Shown piece by piece: positions 15,070-24,226 of a DNA stretch of 34,537 nt. Origin of the DNA: an uncultured Rickettsiales bacterium (GTDB lineage Bacteria > Pseudomonadota > Alphaproteobacteria > Rs-D84). The stretch lies in assembly GCA_947176385.1 (NCBI GenBank), contig CAMWQN010000009.1, positions 1 through 34,537 on the forward strand, given 5' to 3'. Numbering within the stretch: the first letter of the stretch is position 1; the number at the start of each line of letters is the position of its first letter. The notes beneath the pieces were generated by a model that worked only from the letters and a program-made list of their open reading frames with translations, ran no database searches and was not told the DNA's origin. The translations under genes and the position numbers were made by a program.

Positions 15070-16957
15070 CAAATCCACCGCGCAGTATTTTCGCATGACA
15101 GTGTTTTGTACGAATATTGAAATATGAAACGATGTAATCAATATTGTCGTCGCGACATAGTCTGACAATATTATTCTGCAATGGAACAAATTTTTGGATA
15201 TATGCCAGATTAAAATTTTCAGTTTTATATATCCATACACCACCGTCTGGTTTACGACGAATATTATCACCACCAGCATCATCACCATGCAGCCTGCGCC
15301 ATGTATCAAATGCAAAGAAATGATTGGATGCGCGTGACTTGTTAAATTCCAGATGGTTGTCGTATTCGAATGCAACCAGGTCATGGTCAGATGTTGCAAA
15401 GAATACTGGGCGCGGATGCAATGCTGTGACAGTTATCGCAGCAATTATCAAAGTCGTACCCAGAATATAATTTACTTTGACACGCCCACCGCGTATAAAG
15501 ATTGTGGATATAAATCCCAGCACTGTTAAACATAATGCAGTATTTGGAACGTGTGGCATTGTTATACTGGCGCCTGGTAATTCTGTAATCATATTCGCAA
15601 TTGCAAGTGTGTGATTATAAATCATATGTGCCAAATCCAGTGGCGCGGTTATACCCGCTATCGCTGTTATTGTCCCAATTGCAGCACATGGCATAATCGC
15701 CAGTGAAAATATTGGCAGCAATACCAGATTGCCAATCAAGCCATACAATGGCACCGAATAAAAATGCGCGATAACAAATGGGGTCGTAAATATTGTCGCA
15801 ACAATGGATGTCAGCGTTGCTGCATATAAAACTTTCAGTATTTTATTGCTTGGCATGCGTGGTGCTGTGTCATTCCAAAACCATACCAACCCAAACACCG
15901 CAGAAAATGATAATTGAAATCCAGCCTGCATTATATAGTGCGGATTTATCAAAAACACGATACAAAATACCAAACACACATTACGCAAAGATATCGCGCT
16001 GCGTCCCAATATCATTGCTGCGATAACCAGACTTATCATCAGAAACGCGCGAATGGTTGCGACAGAACCACCTGATATTGCCAGGTATCCCATCAGCATA
16101 ATCCATACAGCGCACATTGCACTGACGCGTGCCGGAATCCGATTGGTCAATCGCGGTGTCATACGGAACAACAGATAGAATATCGCAAACATCCAACCTG
16201 ACATCAGCGCAAAATGAAATCCACTGATTGACCAAACGTGACCAATACCGGCAGTCGTCCAAATGCGTTTGTCGTCATTTGGTACAGAATTTTTATAACC
16301 CAGAATCAGACCATCTGATAAAAACGATTTTGATTTGTTGTGCAAATAATCGCGTATAGAATTTATGCTGTGACGCTCTGCATTATTGATTACAGAATAT
16401 TCGGTCATAAATCCGGTTGCGCTAATACCGTTAAAGTATGCCCAACGTGCATAGTCAAATGTTTCGGGTGCGGTCGCATTTGATGGCGGAAACAAATTAA
16501 CCTCGACGTTTATCGTGTCACCAACATTTGGCAGTGGCAGTTCTGAATTAAATGAAACGCGCACGTTTGCAAAATCAGAATCTTTTATCCCGATATCATG
16601 TGTTGCAATACGCAGAAATATACGTGTTGATTCCGGGGTGTAATCAATGTCTGTAACAGTGGCGGTTATATTTGTATTGCGAACCGTACGCATCAGTTTT
16701 GGTGTATCAACAATATTTGTAAAGGTTGCGGCATATATAAAACCAAATATAAATATCAAAATTGCACGCACGAAAATCGGACGGCGGATTAATAACATCA
16801 GTGCTGTAATTATCAATGTCAAAATCGGCAGTGTAAATGCGGAATATGGAATGGTCGGTTCAAAACTTAAACCAAAATACAACGCACCACCGGCGACCAT
16901 AACAAACGGCACGTACAGAAACAAGTTTTCACGTTGATTTTCCAGAAATTTACGCAT
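15005..16957 (-). CDS. comEC: ComEC/Rec2-family DNA-uptake channel protein
   Basis: 650 residues. N-terminal membrane helices (about 15-75) are followed by a DUF4131-like periplasmic region (about 85-200) and the Competence domain (about 215-480). That domain has GIGHVWSISGFHFALMSGW, AISGGSVATIRAFLM and LYGLIGNLVLLPIFSLAIMP. The C-terminal part (about 510-650) is soluble, short and rich in aromatic residues. It has no metallo-beta-lactamase HxHxDH motif, unlike the full-length Gram-positive ComEC. It would carry single-stranded DNA across the inner membrane. No other competence genes are in the window. It converges with truA with a real 65-bp 3' overlap. Confidence 0.9.
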   Translation of the reverse strand: MRKFLENQRENLFLYVPFVMVAGGALYFGLSFEPTIPYSAFTLPILTLIITALMLLIRRPIFVRAILIFIFGFIYAATFTNIVDTPKLMRTVRNTNITATVTDIDYTPESTRIFLRIATHDIGIKDSDFANVRVSFNSELPLPNVGDTINVEVNLFPPSNATAPETFDYARWAYFNGISATGFMTEYSVINNAERHSINSIRDYLHNKSKSFLSDGLILGYKNSVPNDDKRIWTTAGIGHVWSISGFHFALMSGWMFAIFYLLFRMTPRLTNRIPARVSAMCAVWIMLMGYLAISGGSVATIRAFLMISLVIAAMILGRSAISLRNVCLVFCIVFLINPHYIMQAGFQLSFSAVFGLVWFWNDTAPRMPSNKILKVLYAATLTSIVATIFTTPFVIAHFYSVPLYGLIGNLVLLPIFSLAIMPCAAIGTITAIAGITAPLDLAHMIYNHTLAIANMITELPGASITMPHVPNTALCLTVLGFISTIFIRGGRVKVNYILGTTLIIAAITVTALHPRPVFFATSDHDLVAFEYDNHLEFNKSRASNHFFAFDTWRRLHGDDAGGDNIRRKPDGGVWIYKTENFNLAYIQKFVPLQNNIVRLCRDDNIDYIVSYFNIRTKHCHAKILRGGFVIYPSGHVHYTPARRRWHIQH

Positions 16958-17000
16958 GCAAAATTATATGATTATATTCACATGCCATGCAACTAAAAAA

Positions 17001-17315
17001 CTATTTACCAAAAATAAAAGAATTGTCCGCAGATATTGCAATTATCGCATCAATATTGTCTGTGTCTGATGTACGTTGACGTTTTATTTTGCCGCAGGAT
17101 TCGCATTTATGTGTAATTATAAACTTGTCGCCATCGGGGGTGACGGATATCGGGCGCATCATTCCACCACAGGTCGCGGCCCTGTCGCCAGGGTTATTAT
17201 CAACGTGCCGCGACCACAGGCATTGTGGACAATGGTTTGTATATCCATTACCAAAAACTGCTGCGCCACAATGGGCGCAGTTAAAATCTTCGACTGTTTT
17301 TGTAAAGCCTTTCAT
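17001..17315 (-). CDS. RNHCP-domain zinc-binding protein
   Basis: 104 residues. FNCAHCGAAV (CxxC), then NHCPQCLWSRHVD, PGDRAATCGGMMRP and a final CESCGK. This is the RNHCP signature, with a NHCPxC core, HVDxxPGDR and paired Cys likely holding zinc. The function of the family is not established. It overlaps the upstream gapR by one base (TAATG) on the minus strand, so the two are co-expressed. Confidence 0.85.
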   Translation of the reverse strand: MKGFTKTVEDFNCAHCGAAVFGNGYTNHCPQCLWSRHVDNNPGDRAATCGGMMRPISVTPDGDKFIITHKCESCGKIKRQRTSDTDNIDAIIAISADNSFIFGK

Positions 17316-17563
17316 TACAGCCCCAGTGCACTGCGGTACATTTGTGTTAATTCGTCCGCTTCGTCCAATTCATCTGGGTCCAGTTTACGCAGACGTATCA
17401 TCTGGCGAATATATTTTGGGTCGAATCCTGCGGACTTAGCCTCGCTATAAATTTCCTTGATATCAGCGGCGATTGCGGCGGAATCTTCATTTAATTTTTC
17501 AATGCGTTCAATAATACTGACCAACTGTTGGTTGTCAATTGCACCATGATTTGCGTTTTTCAT
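17315..17563 (-). CDS. gapR: GapR/DUF2312-family nucleoid protein
   Basis: 82 residues. The conserved core is QLVSIIERIEKLNEDSAAIAADIKEIYSEAKSAGFDPKYIRQMIRLRKLDPDEL, with helical clamp segments. In Caulobacter, GapR binds over-twisted DNA and aids replication and segregation. The family is largely alphaproteobacterial, which is the best taxonomic pointer in this window. AAGGGGAAA precedes the ATG at 17563. It is divergent from pyk, with an AT-rich, palindrome-containing gap between them. Confidence 0.9.
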   Translation of the reverse strand: MKNANHGAIDNQQLVSIIERIEKLNEDSAAIAADIKEIYSEAKSAGFDPKYIRQMIRLRKLDPDELDEADELTQMYRSALGL

Positions 17564-17596
17564 TCAGACTTTCCCCTTGTTTATTTGATATAATTA

Positions 17597-17608
17597 TGAT
17601 ATATCATA
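17597..17608. promoter_or_regulatory. Palindrome in the gapR-pyk divergent promoter region
   Basis: Perfect 12-bp palindrome ATGATATATCAT next to a TATAAT (17589-17594) that probably serves pyk. It could be an operator, or simply an AT-rich divergent promoter; no known regulator site was recognised. Confidence 0.35.
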
Positions 17609-17653
17609 AATCGCAAAAAGCAAGAAAAACAAATAAACATAGGTGTTTTAAAT

Positions 17654-19021
17654 ATGAAAAAATATACTAAAATCACTTCATCTATTGGTCCAAAGAGTGG
17701 AAGTAAAGAAATCCTGGAAAAAATGATAGCCGCCGGCGTAAACGTATGCCGTTTGAATTTCAGCCATGATGGTGGTGATGTTCAGGGTGCAAAAATCGAC
17801 GCAGTTCGTGAAATTTCTGCACGTACAGGTAATCCTGTTGCAATTCTGGCTGATTTGCAGGGACCAAAACACCGTATTGGTAACTTTGAAACCGAAGACA
17901 AATTTCCAATCAAACCAGGTCAGAAATTTGTTTTTGATTCTGATACAACACCTGGTAATTCGAATCGCGTTAATTTGCCGGATATGGACGTTATCCATTC
18001 ATTAAAGGTTGGTGATCGTATTCTGTTGAATGACGGTAAAATCGAAATGCAGGTTGAAAAAGTTAACTCTGACAGTATCGAAGCAACTGTTATCCGTGGT
18101 ACCGAAATTTGGTCACGTCGTGGATTTAACCTGCCAGATACCGAAGTTGCAACATCTGTTCTGACTGCAAAAGATCGTGCAGACTTGGAATATGTTCTGA
18201 CAAAGAATCCGGACTTTGTTGCGATTTCTTTTGTTCAGAAACCAGAAGATGTTACAGAGACCCGTGAATTTATCAAGGCACGTACATCACATCCTGTAAA
18301 GATTATTGCAAAGATTGAACGTCCACAGGCTGTTGAAAAAATCGAAGCGATTGTTGATGCGGCTGATGGTATTATGATTGCACGTGGTGATCTGGCAGTA
18401 GAAGTTCCATTTGAAAAGGTTCCTGCAATTTCACGCAAAATCGTTCGTCTGTGCCGTGAAAAGAACAAACCTGTTATTATGGCAACCCAGATGCTGGGCT
18501 CTATGGTCAACAGTGATTTCCCGACACGTGCGGAAATTTCTGATATTGCAACAGCTGCATATTTGCATGTTGATTCTACAATGACATCCGAAGAAACCAC
18601 AATCAGTGAAAATCCACCGTTTGTTGCGGCTACAATGGCCAAGATTTTGGCGAATGCCGATATGGATTCAATCGAAAATTCTCAGGATTGGTCTGATGTA
18701 GAAGACTTGCCAGAAAATGATTGGTCTTTGTCTGTTGCAGTTATGGCAGAATTGAATGATGCGGATGCAATCGTTGTATTTGCACCAGACACCGCTGCTG
18801 CAACTGAAATTTCATGCCGTCGTCCAAATATGCCGATTATCGCTGTTTGTGACAAAGAAGTCGTTGCAAACCAATTGGCGCTGTCACGTGGCGTACGTCC
18901 GATTTTTGATGCTGCATTGTTTGCATCACATGATGCGGCGGCTGCAGCAGCAAAATGCGATATCCAGGGAACATTGGTATCCGTATGCGGATGCAAACGT
19001 ATTGTTTCATTGGTTAAATAA
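17654..19021 (+). CDS. pyk: Pyruvate kinase
   Basis: 455 residues, converting phosphoenolpyruvate and ADP to pyruvate and ATP. Conserved parts: KITSSIGPKS, VCRLNFSHDG, ADLQGPKHRIG, FVAISFVQKPEDV, IIAKIERPQAVEKI, DGIMIARGDLAVEVP, VIMATQMLGSM and PTRAEISDIATA. The catalytic Lys, Glu, Asp and Thr positions are retained. Unusual differences follow: GDLG has become GDLA, and the normally invariant DGTDAVMLSGETA loop reads HVDSTMTSEETT. The end of the protein is the usual C-terminal domain. Single gene with a strong terminator. Confidence 0.94.
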   Translation: MKKYTKITSSIGPKSGSKEILEKMIAAGVNVCRLNFSHDGGDVQGAKIDAVREISARTGNPVAILADLQGPKHRIGNFETEDKFPIKPGQKFVFDSDTTPGNSNRVNLPDMDVIHSLKVGDRILLNDGKIEMQVEKVNSDSIEATVIRGTEIWSRRGFNLPDTEVATSVLTAKDRADLEYVLTKNPDFVAISFVQKPEDVTETREFIKARTSHPVKIIAKIERPQAVEKIEAIVDAADGIMIARGDLAVEVPFEKVPAISRKIVRLCREKNKPVIMATQMLGSMVNSDFPTRAEISDIATAAYLHVDSTMTSEETTISENPPFVAATMAKILANADMDSIENSQDWSDVEDLPENDWSLSVAVMAELNDADAIVVFAPDTAAATEISCRRPNMPIIAVCDKEVVANQLALSRGVRPIFDAALFASHDAAAAAAKCDIQGTLVSVCGCKRIVSLVK

Positions 19022-19042
19022 TAATTGCATTGATGTGACTAT

Positions 19043-19068
19043 ATCCGCCCTTGACGTCAAGGGCGGAT
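19043..19068 (+). terminator. Terminator of pyk
   Basis: A 26-bp perfect palindrome, ATCCGCCCTTGAC and its complement, followed by six T. It ends only about 10 bp before the ATG of the next gene, so that gene's promoter must lie in or before the terminator. Confidence 0.9.
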
Positions 19069-19078
19069 TTTTTGTAGC

Positions 19079-20230
19079 ATGCACATCATGAGGGTACGTT
19101 TTTATCATATTATTGGGTTGTTGATTGCGTGTATGCCATATGTATCAATGGCGGCACCATATCGTGCGGTATTGGTCGCTGATATGGATACCGGTCGCGT
19201 GTTATATCAGGAAAACGCAAATGATATAAATTATCCGGCCAGTTTAACAAAAATAATGACATTGTATTTGACGTTTGATGCATTGGAACATGGACGTCTG
19301 CATTTGGATGATTATTTAATTGTATCAAATTCTGCTGCCAGTGCATCGCCTGTGAAATTAGGGCTGGCAGCGGGCAGTAAAATTACCGTCGAAGATGCGA
19401 TAAAGGCTGTCGCAGTAATCAGTGCAAATGATGTTGCACGTGTACTTGCTGAAAATTTAAAGGGGGGCAAAGAAGGGAACTTTGCCGACCTGATGACACG
19501 TGTCGCAACCGAAATTGGATTAAGTCGCACGCATTTTGAAAATTCATCTGGTTTACCAAACGATGACCATACGTCAACTGCGCGTGATATTGCGCTGCTG
19601 TCTATCGCAGTGTATCGTCATTTTCCGCAATATTGGAAATACTTTGGTATCAAGACCTGGACATATAACGGCAAAACATATACAAACGGCAATCGCTTGC
19701 TGGGGACATATCCAGGATGCGATGGTATGAAGACTGGTTTTACAAATAAATCCAAATATTCATTGGTCGCAACCGTCAGCCGTAATGGTCGTCATTTGAT
19801 GAGTGTTGTTTTGGGCGCAGAAAACAAGGATATTCGTGCGAATGTTTCAACAAATATGTTGAACAAAGGCTTTGCAATGGTCGCAAATCTGCCGCCTGTT
19901 GCGACGCCATCTGCACCAGCACAGCCAACAACAACACCTGTTGCACAGCCGACAATCGCGCAATCGTATCAGGCGGCAACGGCTGCTGCGCAACCAATGA
20001 ATACAGTTAATACATCAGGTGGGGCAGGGGTACAATTCGGTGCGTTTTCGTCGCATGAAGCCGCACAGACCCAGGTACAAAATGTCAAAAATAAACTTGG
20101 TGCCACCGCCACGATTGAGCAATCGGGTGGATTATATCGTGTTCGCACCAATGGACTGTCAGAAACTGCTGCCCAGAATTTAAAATCTGCCGCAACAAAT
20201 GCTGGTATTGACAGTTATGTTTTTCATTAG
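19079..20230 (+). CDS. D-alanyl-D-alanine carboxypeptidase (DacA-type) with C-terminal SPOR domain
   Basis: 383 residues. Signal peptide about 1-25 (ending SMAA), then a peptidase S11 domain (about 27-275). Active-site motifs are PASLTKIMT (Ser55, Lys58), ISANDV (Ser115, Asn117) and GMKTGFT (Lys218-Thr-Gly). A Pro/Thr/Gln-rich linker (about 276-305) leads to a SPOR domain (about 309-383, GVQFGAFSSHEAA...LYRVRTNGL) that binds denuded peptidoglycan at the division site. It trims the terminal D-Ala of peptidoglycan stems in the periplasm. This fusion is common in Alphaproteobacteria. Start at 19079, or 19088 three codons later; neither has a clear ribosome binding site. Confidence 0.92.
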   Translation: MHIMRVRFYHIIGLLIACMPYVSMAAPYRAVLVADMDTGRVLYQENANDINYPASLTKIMTLYLTFDALEHGRLHLDDYLIVSNSAASASPVKLGLAAGSKITVEDAIKAVAVISANDVARVLAENLKGGKEGNFADLMTRVATEIGLSRTHFENSSGLPNDDHTSTARDIALLSIAVYRHFPQYWKYFGIKTWTYNGKTYTNGNRLLGTYPGCDGMKTGFTNKSKYSLVATVSRNGRHLMSVVLGAENKDIRANVSTNMLNKGFAMVANLPPVATPSAPAQPTTTPVAQPTIAQSYQAATAAAQPMNTVNTSGGAGVQFGAFSSHEAAQTQVQNVKNKLGATATIEQSGGLYRVRTNGLSETAAQNLKSAATNAGIDSYVFH

Positions 20231-20244
20231 TACATTTATTCAAC

Positions 20245-20847
20245 ATGAATTCGAAAATAGAAAAGTTAATAAAACAATTTGCAAAATTGCCACGTGTTGG
20301 CAATCGCGCTGCGCAACGTATTGTGCTGGCGTTATTACAGGATAAATCCGGACGTGCAGACGCACTGGCATCTGCATTGCATGATGCGGCAAACACAATT
20401 CGCCCGTGTCGTACGTGCGGCGTGCTGACAGATATTGAAAATGCGACATGCGAATTTTGTCGTGACACATCGCGCGCCACTGGACAATTATGTATTGTGC
20501 GTGACCTGGCCGATGTTTGGACATTGGAAAAATCAGGCGTCTTTCACGGTCGGTATCATATCTTGGGTGGGCTGTTGTCAGCTGTTTCCGGCGTATTGCC
20601 AGATGATTTGAATATTGGGGCATTGCCGACACGTGTCAAAGATGAAGCGATTACAGAAATAATTTTTGCCCTGCCAAACACAGTCGAAGGTAAAACAACC
20701 CAACACTACGTTATGTCTGTTGTTGGTGATGCGGGGGCTAACGTTACATTTTCAGAACTTGCATCTGGTGTGCCATTGGGTGGGGATTTGGATTATTTGG
20801 ATGATGGCACATTGACATTAGCGTTCGGGGGGCGCAAGACATTATGA
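20245..20847 (+). CDS. recR: Recombination protein RecR
   Basis: 200 residues, the usual length. N-terminal helix-hairpin-helix part (LIKQFAKLPRVGNRAAQRIVL), zinc finger CRTCGVLTDIENATCEFC (about 53-70), then a Toprim domain with CIVRDLADVWTLEKSGVFHGRYHILGG. With RecO and RecF it loads RecA at gaps. It starts 15 bp after dacA and overlaps rsmA by 4 bp. Confidence 0.96.
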   Translation: MNSKIEKLIKQFAKLPRVGNRAAQRIVLALLQDKSGRADALASALHDAANTIRPCRTCGVLTDIENATCEFCRDTSRATGQLCIVRDLADVWTLEKSGVFHGRYHILGGLLSAVSGVLPDDLNIGALPTRVKDEAITEIIFALPNTVEGKTTQHYVMSVVGDAGANVTFSELASGVPLGGDLDYLDDGTLTLAFGGRKTL

Positions 20848-21680
20848 CATCTGTTACGCTTGAATCTTTGCCACCAGTGTCCGAAATGATGCGCGATTGT
20901 GGATTGGAACCCAAGAAACAGTTTGGTCAAAATTTCTTGTTTGATTTAAATTTGACGGGACGCATTGCACGGTCTGTGCCGAATATTGAAAATGTTTCGG
21001 TTGTAGAGGTTGGACCCGGTCCCGCGGGGCTGACCCGTGCGTTACTCTTGGCGGGTGCGAAACGCGTTATCGCGATAGAGAAAGATAAAACCACTGCCCC
21101 GATTTTATCACGCGTCACTGATGCGTCGGATGGACGACTGACGGTAATTTATGATGATGCGTTGCGTGTGGATTTTGGTGCCTTGGGTGTGTCGGAATAT
21201 GCACTGTGTTCAAACCTGCCGTATAATGTCGGGACAGAATTGTTGATACGTTGGTTGCAACGCGCCGCGCATGGTGAACACATTTTATCTATGACATTAA
21301 TGTTCCAGCGCGAGGTTGCACTTCGCATAACTGCGCGTCCCGGTGACGAACATTATGGTCGTCTGGCTGTGTTAACGTCATTGATTGCAGATGCAAAAAT
21401 TTTATTTGATGTTCCAAACACTGCATTTGTCCCAAGACCCAAGGTGCAATCGGCTGTTGTGCAAATTATCCCGAATTCAGAAAAAATTGCACGCCTGGAT
21501 AATCTGGAAAATATTGAAAAATTAACAGCGAAATTATTCGGTAATCGTCGCAAGATGGTACGTTCTATAATGCCGAATGTTGATTGGGCACAGTTCGGAT
21601 TAACGGGTACAGAACGTGCAGAACAATTGGCACCCGAAACATTTGCAAAAATTGCAAAATATTTTAGTGACTTGAATTAA
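20844..21680 (+). CDS. rsmA: 16S rRNA dimethyladenosine transferase
   Basis: 278 residues. It dimethylates two adjacent adenosines near the 3' end of 16S rRNA, late in 30S assembly. Motifs: PKKQFGQNFLFD, SAM-binding VVEVGPGPAGLTRALL, the acidic VIAIEKD, and catalytic CSNLPYNV. A C-terminal helical domain starts near residue 195. ATGA overlap with recR indicates translational coupling. Confidence 0.96.
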   Translation: MTSVTLESLPPVSEMMRDCGLEPKKQFGQNFLFDLNLTGRIARSVPNIENVSVVEVGPGPAGLTRALLLAGAKRVIAIEKDKTTAPILSRVTDASDGRLTVIYDDALRVDFGALGVSEYALCSNLPYNVGTELLIRWLQRAAHGEHILSMTLMFQREVALRITARPGDEHYGRLAVLTSLIADAKILFDVPNTAFVPRPKVQSAVVQIIPNSEKIARLDNLENIEKLTAKLFGNRRKMVRSIMPNVDWAQFGLTGTERAEQLAPETFAKIAKYFSDLN

Positions 21681-21728
21681 ACACTTCTATATAATGCACA
21701 TTGATATGTAAACCAGGGAGGGGGATAA

Positions 21729-23447
21729 ATGTCAATATCTGTCTTGATATTTTTTGGTGTTTTGTTTGTGCTGGCATTTGCACTGCGTATGGCGCGTATC
21801 GGTGCATTGGTTGCATTTTTAATCGCTGGAATACTGGCTGGACCATATGGATTTGGTCTGTTTGAATTGAATCAGACATGGCGATTCTTGGGTGATTTGG
21901 GGATATTATTTTTGTGGTTCACAATTGGACTGGAAATAAATATGCGCCGCCTGTGGTATATGCGTCGCACGATTTTTGGATTTGGTGCCGCCCAGGTTTT
22001 AATGGTTGCGGTTATGTTGTTTCCATTCTTGTTCGGATTGCAGGTCTGGTCAATTATGGGATGCGTCATGGTCGCATTGATTCTGGCAATGTCCAGCACA
22101 TCCGAAGACTTGCAATTATTAACCGACAGAAATCAATTAAACACAAATATGGGACGTCAGACATTCTCTATTTTGTTGTTCCAGGATTTGTTATCAATCC
22201 CATTGTTGGCGATGTTGCCAGTATTTGCCGGTCGCACGCTTAATCTGGGGGCAACAATTATCGACGTTTTGATAATTTCAGGATTATTAATAGGTGGTGT
22301 GGTTATTGTTGGACGCTTTGTATTAAATCCATTGCTGCGTATGGTATGCAGATTAAAGTCCAAAGAATTATTTTTGCTGGCTGTATTGCTGAACATTATC
22401 CTGTGGGCAGTCGTCTTAGATTGGATGGGATTGCCAGCGGGGCTGGGGGCATTTTTAGCGGGTATGTTAATGAGTGAAACAATATACCGTCATCAGGTTG
22501 ATGCACAGGTCAGTCCATATGCAATGATGTTCTTGGCATTCTTCTTTATTGCATTGGGCATGGGACTGAATCTGCCATTGTTGCTGGATAATTGGTATAT
22601 TATCTTGGGCGGATTGGCAATGCTGATTGCGATAAAGTTTGTCGCAATATTTATGGTTGCACGTGTTCGTCATGTAACCCCACCGGACGCTGCAATGATT
22701 GCATTGATTCTGGCGCAGGGTGGTGAATTCGCATTGTTGATATTCCAAACGATGAAGGTTGCAGGCATTAATGCAATTCCATTAATGCACCAGGAAATCT
22801 TAACAGCAATCGTAATATTGTCGATAATGGCAACACCTGTATTATTGGTTGTATACGATTGGCTGAACAGAACTGGTCGCATTTTTGGTAAAAATCATCC
22901 TGTTACATTAGATAAAAATCCATCCAGTGAAGCCCCAACTGTTGTTATCTGTGGATTTGGTCGTGTTGGACAAATCATTGCCCAGATGTTGCAGGAACAG
23001 GGTATATCATACATTGCATTGGATATGAGTGTTAATGCCGTCATGCTGGGGCGTGAACGTGGATTTAATGTTGCCTATGGTGATGCAACAAACGTTGATG
23101 TATTGCGTGACCTGGGGCTGACCCCGCGCAAGACACGTGCCGTAATTGTTGCGCTGGATAATGCGACCCGTGCACGCAAGACAATTATCAGTGTTCGTGA
23201 AATTGCACCACGTGCGCGTATATTTGCCCGTGCGCGTAATCTGGCGGATTCCAAGGATTTGTTAAAGCACGGTGCATTTACTGCATTACCAGAAACGATT
23301 GAATCATCATTCTTTATGGCGTATGGTGTTCTGTCACATCTGGGTGTATCCGAAAAAACAATAGATAATATGTTAACACGGATGCGTGCAGATAATTATG
23401 CAGCCCTGTCATCATCACCGAATGATAATCAGGAAATTATTGATTAA
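21729..23447 (+). CDS. Kef-type CPA2 cation/proton antiporter with RCK (TrkA-N) domain
   Basis: 572 residues. About 12 membrane helices (1-385) contain GFGLFELNQTWRFLGDLGI, ALILAMSSTSEDLQLL and LLFQDLLSIPLLAMLPVF, which match the CPA2 exchanger pattern. The RCK domain (about 400-515) has the nucleotide fold VVICGFGRVGQIIAQML and VAYGDATNVDVLRDLGL. It is likely a potassium or sodium/proton antiporter gated by nucleotide or redox ligands, as in KefB/KefC. No KefF/KefG ancillary gene is next to it. A strong AGGGAGGGGG site lies before ATG 21729. Confidence 0.88.
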   Translation: MSISVLIFFGVLFVLAFALRMARIGALVAFLIAGILAGPYGFGLFELNQTWRFLGDLGILFLWFTIGLEINMRRLWYMRRTIFGFGAAQVLMVAVMLFPFLFGLQVWSIMGCVMVALILAMSSTSEDLQLLTDRNQLNTNMGRQTFSILLFQDLLSIPLLAMLPVFAGRTLNLGATIIDVLIISGLLIGGVVIVGRFVLNPLLRMVCRLKSKELFLLAVLLNIILWAVVLDWMGLPAGLGAFLAGMLMSETIYRHQVDAQVSPYAMMFLAFFFIALGMGLNLPLLLDNWYIILGGLAMLIAIKFVAIFMVARVRHVTPPDAAMIALILAQGGEFALLIFQTMKVAGINAIPLMHQEILTAIVILSIMATPVLLVVYDWLNRTGRIFGKNHPVTLDKNPSSEAPTVVICGFGRVGQIIAQMLQEQGISYIALDMSVNAVMLGRERGFNVAYGDATNVDVLRDLGLTPRKTRAVIVALDNATRARKTIISVREIAPRARIFARARNLADSKDLLKHGAFTALPETIESSFFMAYGVLSHLGVSEKTIDNMLTRMRADNYAALSSSPNDNQEIID

Positions 23448-23452
23448 AATAT

Positions 23453-23471
23453 TCCCCGCAGACAGCGGGGA
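23453..23471 (+). terminator. Terminator of the antiporter gene
   Basis: TCCCCGC-AGACA-GCGGGGA followed by seven T. Confidence 0.9.
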
Positions 23472-23486
23472 TTTTTTTGCTAAGAA

Positions 23487-23515
23487 TTGTTTTTTGTACA
23501 AAATTATAGTATAAT
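23487..23515 (+). promoter_or_regulatory. Promoter of the 190-residue helical protein gene
   Basis: TTGTTT (23487-23492), 17-bp spacer, TATAAT (23510-23515), about 38 bp before the ATG. Confidence 0.6.
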
Positions 23516-23552
23516 TATCATATCGTAAATAAATAATAAAAAAGGAAACGCT

Positions 23553-24125
23553 ATGGAAAAATATAAAGACTTGGTTGCGGATTTAGCGCCGTACAAGGAA
23601 TATCGGCAATTGCTGCAAGAATATTTCACAACAAATGTCGAAGAAATGCATGTGCGCGATGAAATGATAAGACTGTTGGCATGTAAAACAGATGAAGAGG
23701 TTGCTGCATCTATGATACATTCGCGTAATGCATTGCGCAAGGGTGGCTATACATGGCAGTTTGATAAAGCCGCATTAAAGAGATTTTTTGATTCATTGGT
23801 AACCGAGTGCCAGAAACAACAAAAATGGACAAAACAACAGTGGATGCAGGTCGCACAAAACGCCGCCCAGGCGTTGATGCAACAAGAGAAAAGAACGCAC
23901 CAAGAACAGCAAAAATTGGAACAGGCTATTGCTGTTGCCGGATATGCGGCTGAACACGGTGCAGACAAGGCACGCATAACAGCGCGTGATACTAAATCGC
24001 GTCTGCGTGATTTTGGTGCTGCCACCCGTAAATTGCAAAAAAGGTCAAGTGGTATTACATCTACCGATATAAAAAAGTTAGAAGCAATTCTTAACGGTAC
24101 GCGCAAAAATGATTATCAGCATTAA
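23553..24125 (+). CDS. Helical, Gln-rich protein of unknown function
   Basis: 190 residues, almost entirely predictable as helix. An N-terminal part (1-75) has paired acidic and basic residues and KGGYTWQFDKAALKRFFDSL. A Gln/Lys-rich probable coiled coil (about 85-125) and an Ala-rich segment with KARITARDTKSRLRDFGAATRKL follow. No signal peptide or membrane helix, so probably cytoplasmic. No family recognised. AAAGGAAACG precedes ATG 23553. It has its own promoter and terminator, so it is a monocistronic gene. Confidence 0.7.
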   Translation: MEKYKDLVADLAPYKEYRQLLQEYFTTNVEEMHVRDEMIRLLACKTDEEVAASMIHSRNALRKGGYTWQFDKAALKRFFDSLVTECQKQQKWTKQQWMQVAQNAAQALMQQEKRTHQEQQKLEQAIAVAGYAAEHGADKARITARDTKSRLRDFGAATRKLQKRSSGITSTDIKKLEAILNGTRKNDYQH

Positions 24126-24146
24126 GCATAATATTTGCGATATATT

Positions 24147-24165
24147 GCCCCTGTGAACCAGGGGC
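24147..24165 (+). terminator. Rho-independent terminator
   Basis: GCCCCTG-TGAAC-CAGGGGC followed by a T6 run; ends the 23553 gene. Confidence 0.9.
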
Positions 24166-24226
24166 TTTTTTATTTGATTTTATATATCCTGGCTGCTATA
24201 TTTCCAAAAACAGGAAAGGGATATTT

